Assembly (NCBI GenBank): GCA_023548195.1
Contig: JAJHZJ010000009.1
Span: forward strand, 6,594,215-6,658,214
DNA from: Bettongia penicillata ogilbyi
Lineage: Eukaryota > Chordata > Mammalia > Diprotodontia > Potoroidae
DNA length: 64,000 nucleotides
Direction of reading: 5' to 3'
This document shows positions 38,396 to 49,017 of the stretch, one piece after another (the first letter of the stretch is position 1; each line of letters opens with the position of its first letter). The translations under genes and the position numbers were made by a program. The notes beneath the pieces were generated by a model. It saw only the letters and a program-made list of their open reading frames with translations. It had not been told where the DNA came from and made no database searches.

Positions 38396-38850
38396 CACAT
38401 ATCACTTTCCTGTTAAAATCTTCAGTGCCTTTTCTACAGACTTTCAGGCTTGCATTTAGCTTTTCATTATCTGACTCCCAGCTACTTTTATAGATTTATT
38501 TGTTACTACCACACCTTTTGTACTCGGTTCTAGCCAAATTGGAATACTACTAATTGTTAGACAATCCTGGCCTGCACTGTCTACCTCTTTATGTTAAGGA
38601 AGGCACTCATTCATGACTGAAACCCACGGCTTTCTCATCTCTCACTGTTGAAATTATTATTCTCTTTATTGAAAACCTAGATTGGGTGCTACTTCTATGG
38701 AGTATTTCCTGACCACTCTTACCCCCACCTCTCTATCCCCCAGCAATCTCCCTATCCCCAATCTCTTCTTCACTTTTTCTTATGAACATTTTTCTAGGTT
38801 TCTCCTTTGCGGAATACTTATTACATTATATACTTAAAACACTTAACATT
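38395..38850 (+). repeat. L2 LINE fragment
   Basis: CACTTTCCTGTTAAAATCTTC, CTTTCAGGCTTGCATTTAGC, CACACCTTTTGTACTCGG and GTGCTACTTCTATGGAGTAT-TTCCTGACC follow L2 sense order. Confidence 0.65.
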
Positions 38851-40228
38851 TTAACTTAATGTATTATTACAAGAATATCAAATAGGATTTTTCAGTTGTT
38901 TTTGCTTAGAAATACTTCTAAGGGATGTATATGATTGGATTGGTCTAGTAACCTTATATAATATCCCTAATTTTGAAACATAAACATAAACTTCACAGCA
39001 TGAGCTACTATTTCTAGAGTTGTATGACAGGATGGAAACCCACATGTATTTCAATTTATACATCAAGTTTTAATTCTTTAAAGCAAACTAACAGCCTTGT
39101 CTTGTAGATCCAATCAAGCAATTTAAAATTATATTTCATGAATGTTTCCTAGTACGTAGTTCATGGAAGCAGAAGGAAGTATTATATTGTACTGTCTTTC
39201 TCTTTTAATAGTTCTATCAAAGATTTGTCATTTTCCTTAAAGAATAGGAATTTTTTAAATGGCACCTTCAAGTCATGGTCTGTTAGTGCATATAGAAAAC
39301 TATTTTCAAATGTCTTGATGGATCAGTTAGGGTATTTTAAAAGGTAAAATAATTACATTTCTTTAGAAACTATATATGAATCACTTTCTAACATCTATGC
39401 AGATTCAGAGTGTTTTAAATGTTACAGTAAATGCTAAAAAGAGGAAATAATTTCTAAAATGTGTAATATACAAAATGTTCTTTTATAAATGTAGGTGGAC
39501 TGATTGATCATTCAGTTTCTTCTTAATCTTTGGTTTTCACAGTTTTTAAATTTTGTTTTTCTCATAAGTCCCAATATAAATATTACCTTTGTCAGCATTG
39601 TTAATGAAATATGTTTGAATATATTAATATTTATTCTATTTTCTAGGGGAAATTTGAAAAAATTGTATGTCATATAAAACATTATATGTTTCTTTCAAGG
39701 ACAGCCAACTATATTATGTCACTGCAGTTCTTGGCTTTTTCAAAATCTTTGTAAGCCTCCTTGGTTTTCATTGAACTGAAGTTGTAATGTTGCCTACACA
39801 AAACCATAAACATAAAGGGGAACATATAAAACATAGCTTTGAATAATTGTGAACTTTTCAGCAGTAAATTCAAAGGAGAGGAGAGAATGGCAAAAATGAA
39901 ATCAAGAAAGGGAATTGAGATTTGAAGAAATATAACAGTTATGTATTTAAAAGGTAGTAAGTTTTAAGTGATTCTAGCAAAAATAAAAAGCGGAGATGGG
40001 GCAAGCTGATTGCTCTTAAAAATTTCTTTATGTGTACTACTCAGACTTAATATTAGGAGGAATGTACTGTCCCTGATGTAAAGAAAAGGGACATTTGACA
40101 CATCCAGGAACCAGTGGAATCTCAGACTCAGAAAATGTAATTGTTGTAATTTAATACAGGTTTTTTTACAGTGACTTTTTTGGAGTAAGGGAAAGATATT
40201 CATCTTTGTTAATTTTCTTCATAATTAG
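38850..40228. other. Intron 8 sequence, nothing recognised
   Basis: AT-rich, no repeat or exon seen up to the exon 9 acceptor. Confidence 0.45.
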
Positions 40229-40392
40229 GAAGCTCTGGGGGAATATGTGAAAAAAGTAAGCTGTATTCAGATGGTAAAAAGAAGTCCTTAAATACTGGCA
40301 TCATCACTGTCCAGAACTATGGCTCTCATGTCCCACCAAAAGTTTCTCACATTACTTTTGCCCATGAGGTTGGACACAACTTTGGTTCTCCT
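40229..40392 (+). CDS. ADAM10: ADAM10 exon 9 (catalytic zinc motif, first part)
   Basis: The exon follows ATAATTAG and precedes GTGAGT. Two bases complete Gly, then [14 protein letters not shown] and onward. It ends [15 protein letters not shown] in phase 0. HEVGH supplies two zinc-binding His residues and the catalytic Glu of the HExxHxxGxxH motif. The third His is the first codon of the next exon, so the active site is split by a 2.2-kb intron. The reading matches human throughout. Confidence 0.97.
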
Positions 40393-40834
40393 GTGAGTAC
40401 TGCTTATCAGTTTTTCTTATGGAATTTTTAAGACTGTTATTAAACTTAATGCTCGCAAAGTGGTGATATAATCTTTTAAAAAAATAAATCTGTACAAAAG
40501 TCATGTGACAGGATATTAATTGGTAAAAATATTGAAATAAAAATTTACAGCTAGAATAGGCCTTCATCTAGTTCAAGTCCTTTATTTTATAAATGGGGCA
40601 TATTAGGCCCAAAGAGTGAAGTCAGGAGAGGTGTGGCTAGACCACAGTTAATCTGAAAAAGATTAGGGAAAGTAGGCAGGGTAATGGATTGTAAGGCTAG
40701 TATGAGTAAGTGCAATGTGACTTTCAAAAACAGCAGATGTAGAAAATATATCTTTGGAATTTTAACAAGATAAATCAAATTTGTAGCTTCTTAAATTGTC
40801 AAAATGGCATTTACTGACTGACACCTGGATTTTA

Positions 40835-41055
40835 AAGGGTGGCAGAGTGCTTAGTATACATTGTTTTATTTAGTCCTCATTAAAAACTTGAGACTAGCCA
40901 CTGTAATACTTTATAGTCCCCATTTTACAAATGAGAACGTTGATCCTCAGTGTAGGTGAATTGCACCTAAATCATATATCCGTTAAGTGTCAGAGGTAAC
41001 ATTTGAACCCAGATCTTCCTGGTTCCAAGACTTTCTATTTGCTGTACCATGGTAC
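40835..41055 (+). repeat. Old SINE-type repeat
   Basis: TTATTTAGTCCTCATTAAAA, CCCCATTTTACAAATGAGAA, GAACCCAGATCTTCCTGGTT and CTATTTGCTGTACCATGGTA follow a MIR3-type tail order. Confidence 0.6.
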
Positions 41056-41477
41056 CTTTCATAAAAACAAATCAGTAAGCATTTTATATCTTATATGATC
41101 ATTTAAAAATGAATTGAGAGACCTACTTTTTTTTCTTTAGTAAAATTAACTCTCCCAAGCAGTACCAAATGGTACTTACTCCTTGAATTTCTTCCAAATT
41201 TTTCAGTTGTAAATATATTGAATTATAAACCAGGAAAGGACCTTTAAGTATTTTTATCATAAATCAAATATAGGAAAATTTTCATCCCTTAAATCAGGTC
41301 ACTGACTAGACTTACTTGATCTTGGTGGTGTTGTGGCCTTTGGTACTTTTATTCTTCTGTTTATAAGTAAATTCTTGAAAGATGAAGGTGTGTGAACAGT
41401 GATCCCTTGGGTTATTTTGTTTTAGAGATTTGTGATGAGAAGAGAGAGTAATTATTAAACTTCAACATAAGTAATTT

Positions 41478-41605
41478 ATTTAAAAAAATTTTTTTTATTA
41501 ATTTGTTTTCAGTTTTCTATAGTTACTTCCATAAGTCTTAAATTTTCTCCCCCTCCCTTCCCAAGACAGCATGCAATCTTACATGGTTTCAACTTAAGTC
41601 ATTTA
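41478..41605 (-). repeat. L1 LINE 3' end fragment
   Basis: TTTTTATTAATTTGTTTTCAG, TAAATTTTCTCCCCCTCC and CAAGACAGCATGCAATCTTA match the antisense L1 3' end seen at 13180-13300. Confidence 0.65.
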
Positions 41606-41749
41606 AAGAGTATGAGAAAATTTGCTTCCCCTCTCTCTCTCCCATTTCCCTTTTTCCTTACCCATTTTATCTTTTTCCTTGTGTTCTTTTTCCTTTCCCT
41701 TTGCTATCACCTTTCCCCATTTTTCTTGTCCCCTTTTCGTTCTCCTATC

Positions 41750-42448
41750 GAGGAGAAAGTAAGGCTGGTGACCCGCACAACCCTCCCTCACTCAAAACAA
41801 AGTCAAGTGTAAATCATGTCATCATTTCTCTGATGTTATGATCTTCTTTGAAAACGAAGGACAAACACAACCCTTAAGAAGACCCAGCTGCCTGAATGGG
41901 GACCCAGCTAGCTGGGTAACTCAGCTCATCCTGTGCTTTCTGTCTCCCCCTCCCCTTCCTTCTCTCCAAAGGAAGGCAACTTTGGATGACCAGAGGAGGC
42001 CCAATTAACTTGGGATTTACTGGCTAGATTTCTTTTTTCCTCTTCCCTCCCCTCCCTTCTCCTTAAGAGGTCTTTTCTGGACCCTCCTGGCTTAAGAGTG
42101 ATCATCAGTAGTAACTGTTGCTCTTTTCCTCCCATCTTGATTTAGTTATTTTGCTTTTGCCCATTAAAGGGGCTGTCTCCCCGACTACTTCTTAAACAGG
42201 CCTATTCACTGAATGCGCAGTTACCTCACCCTAAGTACCTGAATAGACACTTAGACTAAAGGGGCCAAAGTCTCCCACTGCATCCTGGACCATCTCCAGT
42301 CATCCAGATGAATATCTGGTTACTGGATCCAGATGGCTCAGGAGGAGAAAATGAGGGTGGTGACCTTGCACTCTCTCATTCAAAACAAAGTCGTGTCATC
42401 ATTTCTGCAATGTCACGGTCTTCTTCAAAAGCGAAGGACAAACACAAC
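41750..42448 (+). mobile_element. Composite SINE with terminal direct repeats
   Basis: A 699-bp unit bounded by two direct copies (41750-41871 and 42342-42448) that run GAGGAGAAA...GGCTGGTGAC...CACTC(A)...CAAAACAAAGTC...ATCATTTCT...ACGAAGGACAAACACAAC. Between them is about 470 bp, including CCCAGCTGCCTGAATGGGGA, CATCTTGATTTAGTTATTTTG and AGGGGCCAAAGTCTCCCACTG. The right half is a SINE also found at 58655-58915. I recognise it as a marsupial SINE-like family but cannot give the name. Confidence 0.65.
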
Positions 42449-42634
42449 CTCATTCTCCTATCTTTATACACCATTGTAGCAAAAGTGTTATCTTTCCTAT
42501 TTCTTGCACTCCTCCACAATAGGCAGTTTCATGGTTTATTCTAGTCAAAAATAACTGGTTGGGAAAAAATGTATTTAAAATTTTTTTTTACTCTTTGATA
42601 TGTATATGTATAACATAGATGTCTTATTTTATAG

Positions 42635-42818
42635 CATGATTCTGGAACAGAATGTACTCCAGGAGAATCTAAGAATTTAGGACAGAAAGAAAATGGCAAT
42701 TATATCATGTATGCAAGAGCTACATCTGGGGACAAGCTGAACAACAATAAGTTTTCACTCTGTAGTATTCGCAACATAAGCCAAGTTCTTGAAAAGAAGA
42801 GAAATAACTGTTTTGTTG
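42635..42818 (+). CDS. ADAM10: ADAM10 exon 10 (third zinc His, Met-turn)
   Basis: The exon follows TTTATAG and precedes GTATGT. It opens with [12 protein letters not shown], whose first His completes the zinc motif. NYIMYARA holds the Met of the Met-turn typical of metzincins. It ends [11 protein letters not shown] plus one base (phase 1). The first 84 bases have a degraded copy at 44410-44493. Confidence 0.97.
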
Positions 42819-43418
42819 GTATGTACATACCATGTTGGGGTGAAGCTCAGGGATGGTGCTTTTTAACTTTACATTTCACTGTGGTGAGGACCTGTAATTT
42901 ACTAATGCAGGTCATGAACTTACTTCTGATTTGCACAAGATCAAATAGCCCAAATTGCCGGGGACTTAGGTCCACTCTCTGTCTACTTTGCCTTTCTTTA
43001 GTGTCAGACAAGGTTCTTGTTGTCAAAATAAACTGAATTAGGAAAGGCTCATGAGACCTGAAAATACAAGATACTCTGCATTCAGGGTTCCAGCTTGACC
43101 AACATTCTCACTACTGAAGGAATTGAGCTTCACTGAAATCGCTATTTTATAAGTAATACCAGAAGATATAAAAAAGTTGCAATAAAATGGGAAGACAGTT
43201 TCAAAATTCTTAGTGAAGAGAGAAATAAAACTAGAGTGTTTTTCATCATGTGACAAAGAGTGCTTAGGATAAGCGTAAAAGACTGTGGAAAAAAAAAACC
43301 CATGATCTATTGTGGAGGATAGGATTAGGGACTAGAACTCTTATTTTATCTAGTAATCTCCTACTAGTGTAGATAAGCATCTTTTCTTTAACTTGTAGTC
43401 TTACAAAGTTGTCTAGGG

Positions 43419-43625
43419 CAGTGATGTTAAACTCCAGTAGAAACAGGACCACTAAACCCTATAGAAGGACCCTTGTGGGCTTCATATTAACATAGAAAAT
43501 GATGTGTCCGCAACATTTTATTTGTTCTGATACTTCCCAATTTCATTTTAATGTGGTTTGGATTGTAGTTGGAAATGTTGCGAACTGCTTCTGGTATGAG
43601 CCACATGTTTGACACCTCTGGTGAT
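43419..43625. mobile_element. hAT-like MITE
   Basis: Begins CAGTGATGTTAAACTCC and ends ATGTTTGACACCTCTG (inverted ends, CAG.G.TGTCAAAC type). TTGTCTAGGG flanks it on both sides (43409-43418 and 43626-43635), consistent with a target duplication; hAT elements make 8 bp. It lies within an older SINE that resumes at 43626 (GTATGTAGCCAGTATATGG). No transposase. Confidence 0.7.
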
Positions 43626-43735
43626 TTGTCTAGGGGTATGTAGCCAGTATATGGCAGGGGTAGGACTTAAACTCAAGTTGTCCTGTTTCCAGAGCCATTG
43701 CTGTGTCTATTGCACCATGTTCTCTCTTCGGTTGC
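43626..43735 (+). repeat. Old SINE-type repeat
   Basis: TTGTCTAGGGGTATGTAGCC, TAGGACTTAAACTCAAGTTG and CTGTGTCTATTGCACCATG form the right half of a MIR3-type repeat. Confidence 0.6.
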
Positions 43736-44079
43736 CTAGAAAGAAGATAAGTTCTATGAAAAATTTGATCCAAAAGCCAGGTACTCCTGAGGAGACAACA
43801 TATATGGGGACTTGCAACCAGAGAATGGAATCTTGATCTGGGAGGATTTGTGAATTGATACTTAGGGCTATTTCCTTTCCAGAAGTTTTGATTATTATAT
43901 CCAGAGCAAGATGTGAAATATATGGTGGGTAAGGTCACGGCATCAAGGACAGAGATGGAAGGTCTTTGCATAGCATCCAGGCAGGGAGCTCATCCTACAA
44001 CTCAAGCCTTCCCAAATAGTTGAGAGGAACCCTATCATCTAGTCTTACAAGGGAGCTTACACTACCAGGCTATCCTGGA

Positions 44080-44409
44080 AGTGAAAGGTAAAGAAGAAAG
44101 GGAGAGATGTAGCCAACTGCATACAGACTTTCAGAAAATAGCAAGGAGAGATAAAAAAGCTTTCTTAAATGAACAATGCAGAGAAATAGAAGAAAACAAT
44201 AGAATGGGTAAGACAAAGATCTCTTCAAGAAAATTATAGATGTCAGGGGAACATTTCATGCAGAATAGGGCAGGATAAAAGACAAAGATGATAGGGACTT
44301 GAGATTAAGAAGAGGTATAGTAAGAATATGTGGAAGACCATACAAGAAAGATTTGAACATCCCCAGTAACCACGATAGTGTAGTTATGGATCTAGAGCTG
44401 AATGAATGT
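44080..44409 (+). repeat. RTE LINE fragment, left part
   Basis: Matches the RTE at 34905-35075 and 36121-36270 step by step: GAGATGTAGCCAACTGCATAC, GAAAATAGCAAGGAGAGATA, AAGAAAACAATAGAATGGG, TCTCTTCAAGAAAATTATAG, TGTCAGGGGAACATTTCATG. Its frame reads [23 protein letters not shown] up to the junction with the exon copy. It lacks the RAN insert, so it derives from another RTE copy. Confidence 0.85.
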
Positions 44410-44493
44410 CATGATTCTGGAACAGAACGTACTCCAGGAAAATCTGCGAATTTAGGACAGAAAGAAAATGGCAGTTACATCATGTTTGCAAGA
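44410..44493 (+). pseudogene. ADAM10: Partial copy of ADAM10 exon 10
   Basis: 84 bases match 42635-42718 at 77 positions by eye. The frame reads [17 protein letters not shown] and [11 protein letters not shown], against [17 protein letters not shown] and [11 protein letters not shown] in the real exon. It begins at exactly the first base of exon 10. No AG acceptor stands before it (GAATGT precedes), and no donor follows, so it is unlikely to be spliced as an exon. RTE LINE sequence lies on both sides. The lost Cys (to Arg) and other changes show decay. It starts with the third zinc-binding His codon but cannot act alone. Confidence 0.92.
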
Positions 44494-44555
44494 ATGAAGG
44501 CCATGGAATGTTAAAGAATTGGACTAGCTTAACTGAACACTAACTAAGTCACCAG
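44494..44555 (+). repeat. RTE LINE fragment, 3' end
   Basis: ATGAAGGCCATGGAATGTTA and AGAATTGGACTAGCTTAACT-GAACAC resemble the RTE 3' end at 37648-37685 (GGTCCATGGAATTGTGAAGA). The 1.4 kb of RTE that should lie between this and 44409 is missing, its place taken by the exon copy. Confidence 0.65.
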
Positions 44556-44739
44556 GAGTAGACCTCGTTTGGTAACATTTGAGCTTTGATCCTCTAAGAA
44601 CGAAAGAGAGAAATGTGTGTTTCGACTCAGACTTCGTTCTGCCCCATGGGAAGTTGAAAAAACTCAAAGATCTCTGTTCCAGAGATTCTGTGAATAAAGT
44701 TGTGTTAGTACAGTCAAAGTGATTTTTGGTGGAGGCATG

Positions 44740-44905
44740 TATGGCATGTATAGACTTGAAGGAGGCGTAGAGGTCTAACTCTCCATCATTTTAGAAATTT
44801 AGAAACTAAGATCCAGGGAGATTTTGACAATTAAAATTTACTCAAGGTCATATGGCTAATTAGTGACAGAGCTAGAACAGAAATCCAGTTCTTTAAACTA
44901 CTAGT
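44740..44905 (+). repeat. Old SINE-type repeat
   Basis: GAGGTCTAACTCTCCATCAT, GAAACTAAGATCCAGGGAGA, TACTCAAGGTCATATGGCTA and CTAGAACAGAAATCCAGTTC follow the same order as 15784. Confidence 0.65.
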
Positions 44906-45045
44906 TCAGTGTCGTAAGTTTCTGTTGCTTACCAAAATTTTTTTACTTCCTTTAAAAAAATTCCTTGTACTATTTTTGAATTTTAAACAAAACAAGTGTA
45001 TACATCATTTTGTTATCCTTAATGAGAACTATTTCTTTTTCTCAG

Positions 45046-45196
45046 AATCTGGCCAACCTATTTGTGGCAATGGAATGGTAGAACAAGGAGAAGAATGTGA
45101 TTGTGGGTATAGTGATCAGTGTAAAGATGAATGCTGCTATGATGCAAACCAACCGGAGGACAAAAAATGCAAGTTAAAACCAGGAAAGCAGTGCAG
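45046..45196 (+). CDS. ADAM10: ADAM10 exon 11 (disintegrin-like domain, first part)
   Basis: The exon follows TTTCTCAG and precedes GTACAC. Two bases complete Glu, then [20 protein letters not shown], the typical start of an ADAM disintegrin-like domain, with paired Cys residues (CDCG, DECCYD). It ends in KPGKQC plus two bases of a Ser codon. Compared with human it has [11 protein letters not shown] for CFDANQPEGRK. Confidence 0.96.
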
Positions 45197-45634
45197 GTAC
45201 ACCCCAGAATGTGGTTACAAATTTCAGTGTATTGTTACATAAATCTGATTATGATGCTAATTTAAAACTAAAATTTACCAACTTAATTTTAAAATTGTTA
45301 TTTCCATTTCTTATTTGGGGAATGATGAACAATACTTGTAACTCTTAACTCATATTCGTATGGTAGATGTTGCAGAGTTGCATGGGAAAGGCAGTGGTTA
45401 GGGTTAGGACTCTTTACCCCAGATGGTTTTTTCCTCCTCCCTATTAAAGAGTCTTGATTTTCTTTAAGTGTTGTAGTTCCATGTTTACTTCTGTGTGTAT
45501 CTTTTTGTATATTTAAATCATGTAATTAATCTGTCCAATTGCTTTAAGAATTTTTGGCGATACACCGTTTTCTCATGATATCTCATTACTTATGTGGGAC
45601 TTTGATGCTTATTTACCAGTATTTAAATGTGAAC

Positions 45635-45820
45635 ACATACTTAGAGTTGAAAAGGACTTCAAAGGTTATCTTGCATGGTCATCCTAATTTATAGATGAGA
45701 AGACTAAGGCCCACAGAGGTCAAATGTCTTGCTTTAGCTCAAACAAGTATTAAGTAGTAGAAGAAAAAGACTTTGTACCTTTTTATGTCTCCAGATTTGG
45801 CACTTTCCTCTTCACTGCTC
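45635..45820 (+). repeat. Old SINE-type repeat
   Basis: TTAGAGTTGAAAAGGACTTC, AAAGGTTATCTTGCATGGTC, TAGATGAGAAGACTAAGGCC and ACAGAGGTCAAATGTCTTGC: same family as 15784. Confidence 0.7.
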
Positions 45821-46150
45821 TGACTCACTTGACTAATTGAAAAATAAAAATGCATTGCATTTCCTTTGCTTACTTTTCACTTAGGGTGGATAGACTGAAG
45901 GGAAAGCTTACTTAGTGCTATGATCCCAATAGTAATCATCTCTTACCAATTAGAATGCTCAGATTTTACGATCTACGGTTGAAGTGTAACTTTAAATTGG
46001 TGTATTGGTGCTACGTTTACTGAGCCGTGTGTTTTTCTATACTTGCTATTTAGCAAAATTGTGTGTTAGCACCATATTATCTTTCTTAAGTAGACGATTG
46101 CCATCAAAATGGATCATATTTTTCATTATTTTAAAAAAATGTTTCCTCAG

Positions 46151-46334
46151 CCCAAGTCAAGGTCCTTGCTGTACTGCACAATGTACTTTCAAGTCAAAGT
46201 CTGAAAAGTGTCGGGATGATTCTGATTGTGCAAAAGAAGGCATATGTAATGGTATTAAAGCTCTCTGCCCAGCATCTGACCCGAAACCAAATTTCACAGA
46301 TTGTAATAGACATACACAAGTTTGCATCAATGGG
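46151..46334 (+). CDS. ADAM10: ADAM10 exon 12 (disintegrin-like / Cys-rich)
   Basis: The exon follows GTTTCCTCAG and precedes GTAAGT. One base completes Ser, then [30 protein letters not shown] and [15 protein letters not shown], ending QVCING in phase 0. NFT is an N-glycosylation sequon. It differs from human at a few positions, for example CNGIKAL for CNGFTAL. The ADAM10-type loop CRDDSDC has no RGD. Confidence 0.96.
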
Positions 46335-46559
46335 GTAAGTTCTACATTTGATTCATAATATTTTGACTTAATTTTCTCAAGTTTCCCTTTGAAAAGTAGA
46401 CAAGTACTTAGAATTAGCATAGTTGGTCTTTAGGTATATTGATAGCAGAACTGTATAGGGTAATCTTATTATGCTTTGGGCAGAAGATTATGTTTCCTTT
46501 TTTAGTCTCTATAAATTTACTGTATCTACCACTTAATACATCTCCCAAGTTAAACCTAT

Positions 46560-47345
46560 TTTTCTAGCCTCATTGGACATTCCTTCCTCTCTGCAATCCA
46601 GCCAAATCAAATCTTTTCTCAGTTCCTTTGATGCTCTGTTTACACCGATCTTCCCCTATTGCTGGATGGCACTGTTTCTTTACTGAATTCACAACTGAAG
46701 CTTTTAAAGTCCTTAGTGTTTGACCCCCGTCTATTGTCCAGTCTGGTTGGATGTCAGTTCCCTTCCCACAATCTGGGGTAGAACCATACTTGTGTTCTTT
46801 TGGTTCCCCAAATACGACATTCCATCTCCTCTCTGCACCCCACTTTGCTCTGGCTCTTTGCCATTCCAGGGGCATGCTGCTTTCTCACGTCTGCTTTATT
46901 TTGAAAGTCCTGTTCCTTCAAGGCAGAGTGCAGAGCCACCTTTACATGAATTTTGTCCTAATCCTATTCTCTCCCACCCCCTACCCTGTTGTTGCCCTCT
47001 TCTTGTATTTAACTACTACATATTTATTTGCATTTATTCTTTCTGTATTTTTTCTGGTAATATTATATATGTACTCATTGTCTTACCCAATAAAATGTAA
47101 GCTTCTTGGCAGTGAAGATTGTTTCATTCTTTGTATTTGTACTTCCCTCTTTGTGCTTCTTTTAATTATTTACTCTTTATTCTGTTTACAACTTGTTTTT
47201 ATGTATTCATTTGCTTGTTGCTTCAAATTCACAGTCTAATGAGACTGTGAGCTCCTTGAGGGTGGGAGCTGTCTTTTGCTTCGTTTTGTATCCCCAGTGC
47301 CTAGTACAGTGCTTGACACATGTAGGCAACTTGGTAAAATGTTTA
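46560..47345 (+). repeat. L2 LINE 3' part
   Basis: Pyrimidine-rich sense L2 with CTATTGCTGGATGGCACTG, AAAGTCCTTAGTGTTTGACC, TGAGACTGTGAGCTCCTTGA, GGGTGGGAGCTGTC and CCAGTGCCTAGTACAGTGC. Frames of 126 and 162 codons here (46720-47239) are by-products. Confidence 0.75.
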
Positions 47346-47359
47346 TGTATGGATTATGA

Positions 47360-48130
47360 TCAACAGTTTAAGATGCCGGTCTAATTTCTTCCAAACTATT
47401 TTCTGGTTTTGGAAGGTGTTGTTTTTTTTTTAATAGGAAGTCCTGCTGCCATTAGTTTGTGTTCTTGAATTTATTAAACATTATGTTCCTGTCTTTGATT
47501 GGTTTTAGAGACCCTAAGTTCCTAAAAGCTTTGTCCATAGAACATAAGTTCTAGCAGGTCTTTCATCACTTTACTTCAGCAGAAAAGCCGAAAGGACCCA
47601 GATCATAGGCTTGACAATTTCCTGTCACTTAAGGACTGCTTAGTGAGGCTTATTGCCAAAAAGTTGGCTCATTGGTAAATATTTTTGGCCATAGTAACTC
47701 ATTAATTTTCGATTAAAGCATGGAAGGATGGATTGCAAGCTGCATCAGTGGATGAATACCTGCACTGATGAATTTTTTGAAGTACTGAAATACATATAAT
47801 TCATAAAATTAACTTTTCCTTTTGCTGAAAGAATATTAATTTCCCATTGTAATGTCTGTACATTTGTCTTTCCCATTTCTGTATTCATATTCTTTTAAGT
47901 TGGTTTCTTCTGCTTTTAATGTGGCACTTATCCTTTCTGAAAGTATCTGCTTGACTCAGTTCTAGCCCTTATTTGTAGTTTGCTTTTGTAAATGATTCCT
48001 TGTTTGAAACAAAATTTTTCGTTTCCACTTTATTCTCATAATAGAATGTTTGCCTTATTTTCTCTTGCTAGTAGCAGTAAATTTGACTACATAGACCTTA
48101 AAAACGTTTCTTCATTTTTCTCTGTGATAG
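47360..48130. other. Intron 12 sequence, nothing recognised
   Basis: AT-rich up to the exon 13 acceptor; a short T run at 47422. No named repeat. Confidence 0.4.
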
Positions 48131-48239
48131 CAATGTGCTGGATCTATCTGTGAAAAACATGGCTTGGAGGAATGCACATGTGCTAGTTCTGATGGCAAGG
48201 ATGATAAAGAATTATGCCATGTTTGCTGTATGAATAAAA
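48131..48239 (+). CDS. ADAM10: ADAM10 exon 13 (Cys-rich domain)
   Basis: The exon follows GTGATAG and precedes GTAAGA. It reads [20 protein letters not shown], then [16 protein letters not shown] plus one base (phase 1), part of the Cys-rich region that packs against the disintegrin part. Differences from human are CEKHG for CEKYG and MNK for MKK. Confidence 0.96.
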
Positions 48240-48796
48240 GTAAGACTTTAACTTTGTAATTTGTTATAAGTATTCCCCTCAAGTTGAAACTTGATACACT
48301 TTGGTAGTATTTTGTTGGAGAAAAGCTATAGTTTTAAAATGAGCCTATCTATAAAAAAAACAAGCTTGAGTGTTAGATTACAATGATATGATCTCTAAAA
48401 TATTTTAAAATGGCAACTTTATTATAAAAATCTAATTTTTTTCTTTCAGTTTCATGAACCTTTTAAATCCATGGTATCTGCTCACCAAATACTTGTTATG
48501 TTTTAATTGATTTGCTCATATTTACATATTTGTATTTCTGTTAGAAAAAGAATGGGACAAAAATATGTCAGCCTAATGATTTGTTTGCAAGGAATATCTC
48601 TTTATCTAATTAGTTAATGTCTGCAACATGTTGTAGGATTTTGTGGTCCTTTTTTTAAATGTAATTTGCATGGTTTTGAATTTAGTATTAAAAGAAAAAC
48701 AGTACATTTAGTACATTTGCAATGTTTGTTGCGAATGAATTGATTTTTAGAAAAATGAATGATTTTTCGATTGTGTTCGGTGCTTCCTCTTTTCAG

Positions 48797-49017
48797 TGGA
48801 TCCATCAACTTGTGCAAGTACAGGGTCCCTGCGATGGGATAAGCACTTTAATGGCCGAACCATCACCTTGCAGCCTGGATCCCCTTGTAATGATTTCAGA
48901 GGCTACTGTGATGTGTTCATGCGGTGCCGACTGGTGGATGCCGACGGCCCTCTCGCCAGACTGAAGAAAGCCATTTTTAGTCCAGAGCTGTATGAAAACA
49001 TTGCTGAATGGATTGTG
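48797..49017 (+). CDS. ADAM10: ADAM10 exon 14 (Cys-rich domain to stalk)
   Basis: The exon follows CTTTTCAG and precedes GTGAGT. Two bases complete Met, then [48 protein letters not shown] and [13 protein letters not shown], phase 0 at the end. This is the end of the Cys-rich domain and the short stalk before the membrane. The strongest local change from human is LRWDKHFNG for VQWSRHFSG. It is the longest coding exon in the window. Confidence 0.97.

Noticed and set aside
44299..44514. A possible new ADAM10 alternative exon
   Set aside because: No acceptor or donor at the edges of the copy, a lost Cys, and LINE sequence on both sides; treated as a captured fragment, not an exon.
46720..47239. 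Overlapping 126- and 162-codon frames
   Set aside because: They lie in pyrimidine-rich L2 LINE sequence; hydrophobic only because of T-rich codons.
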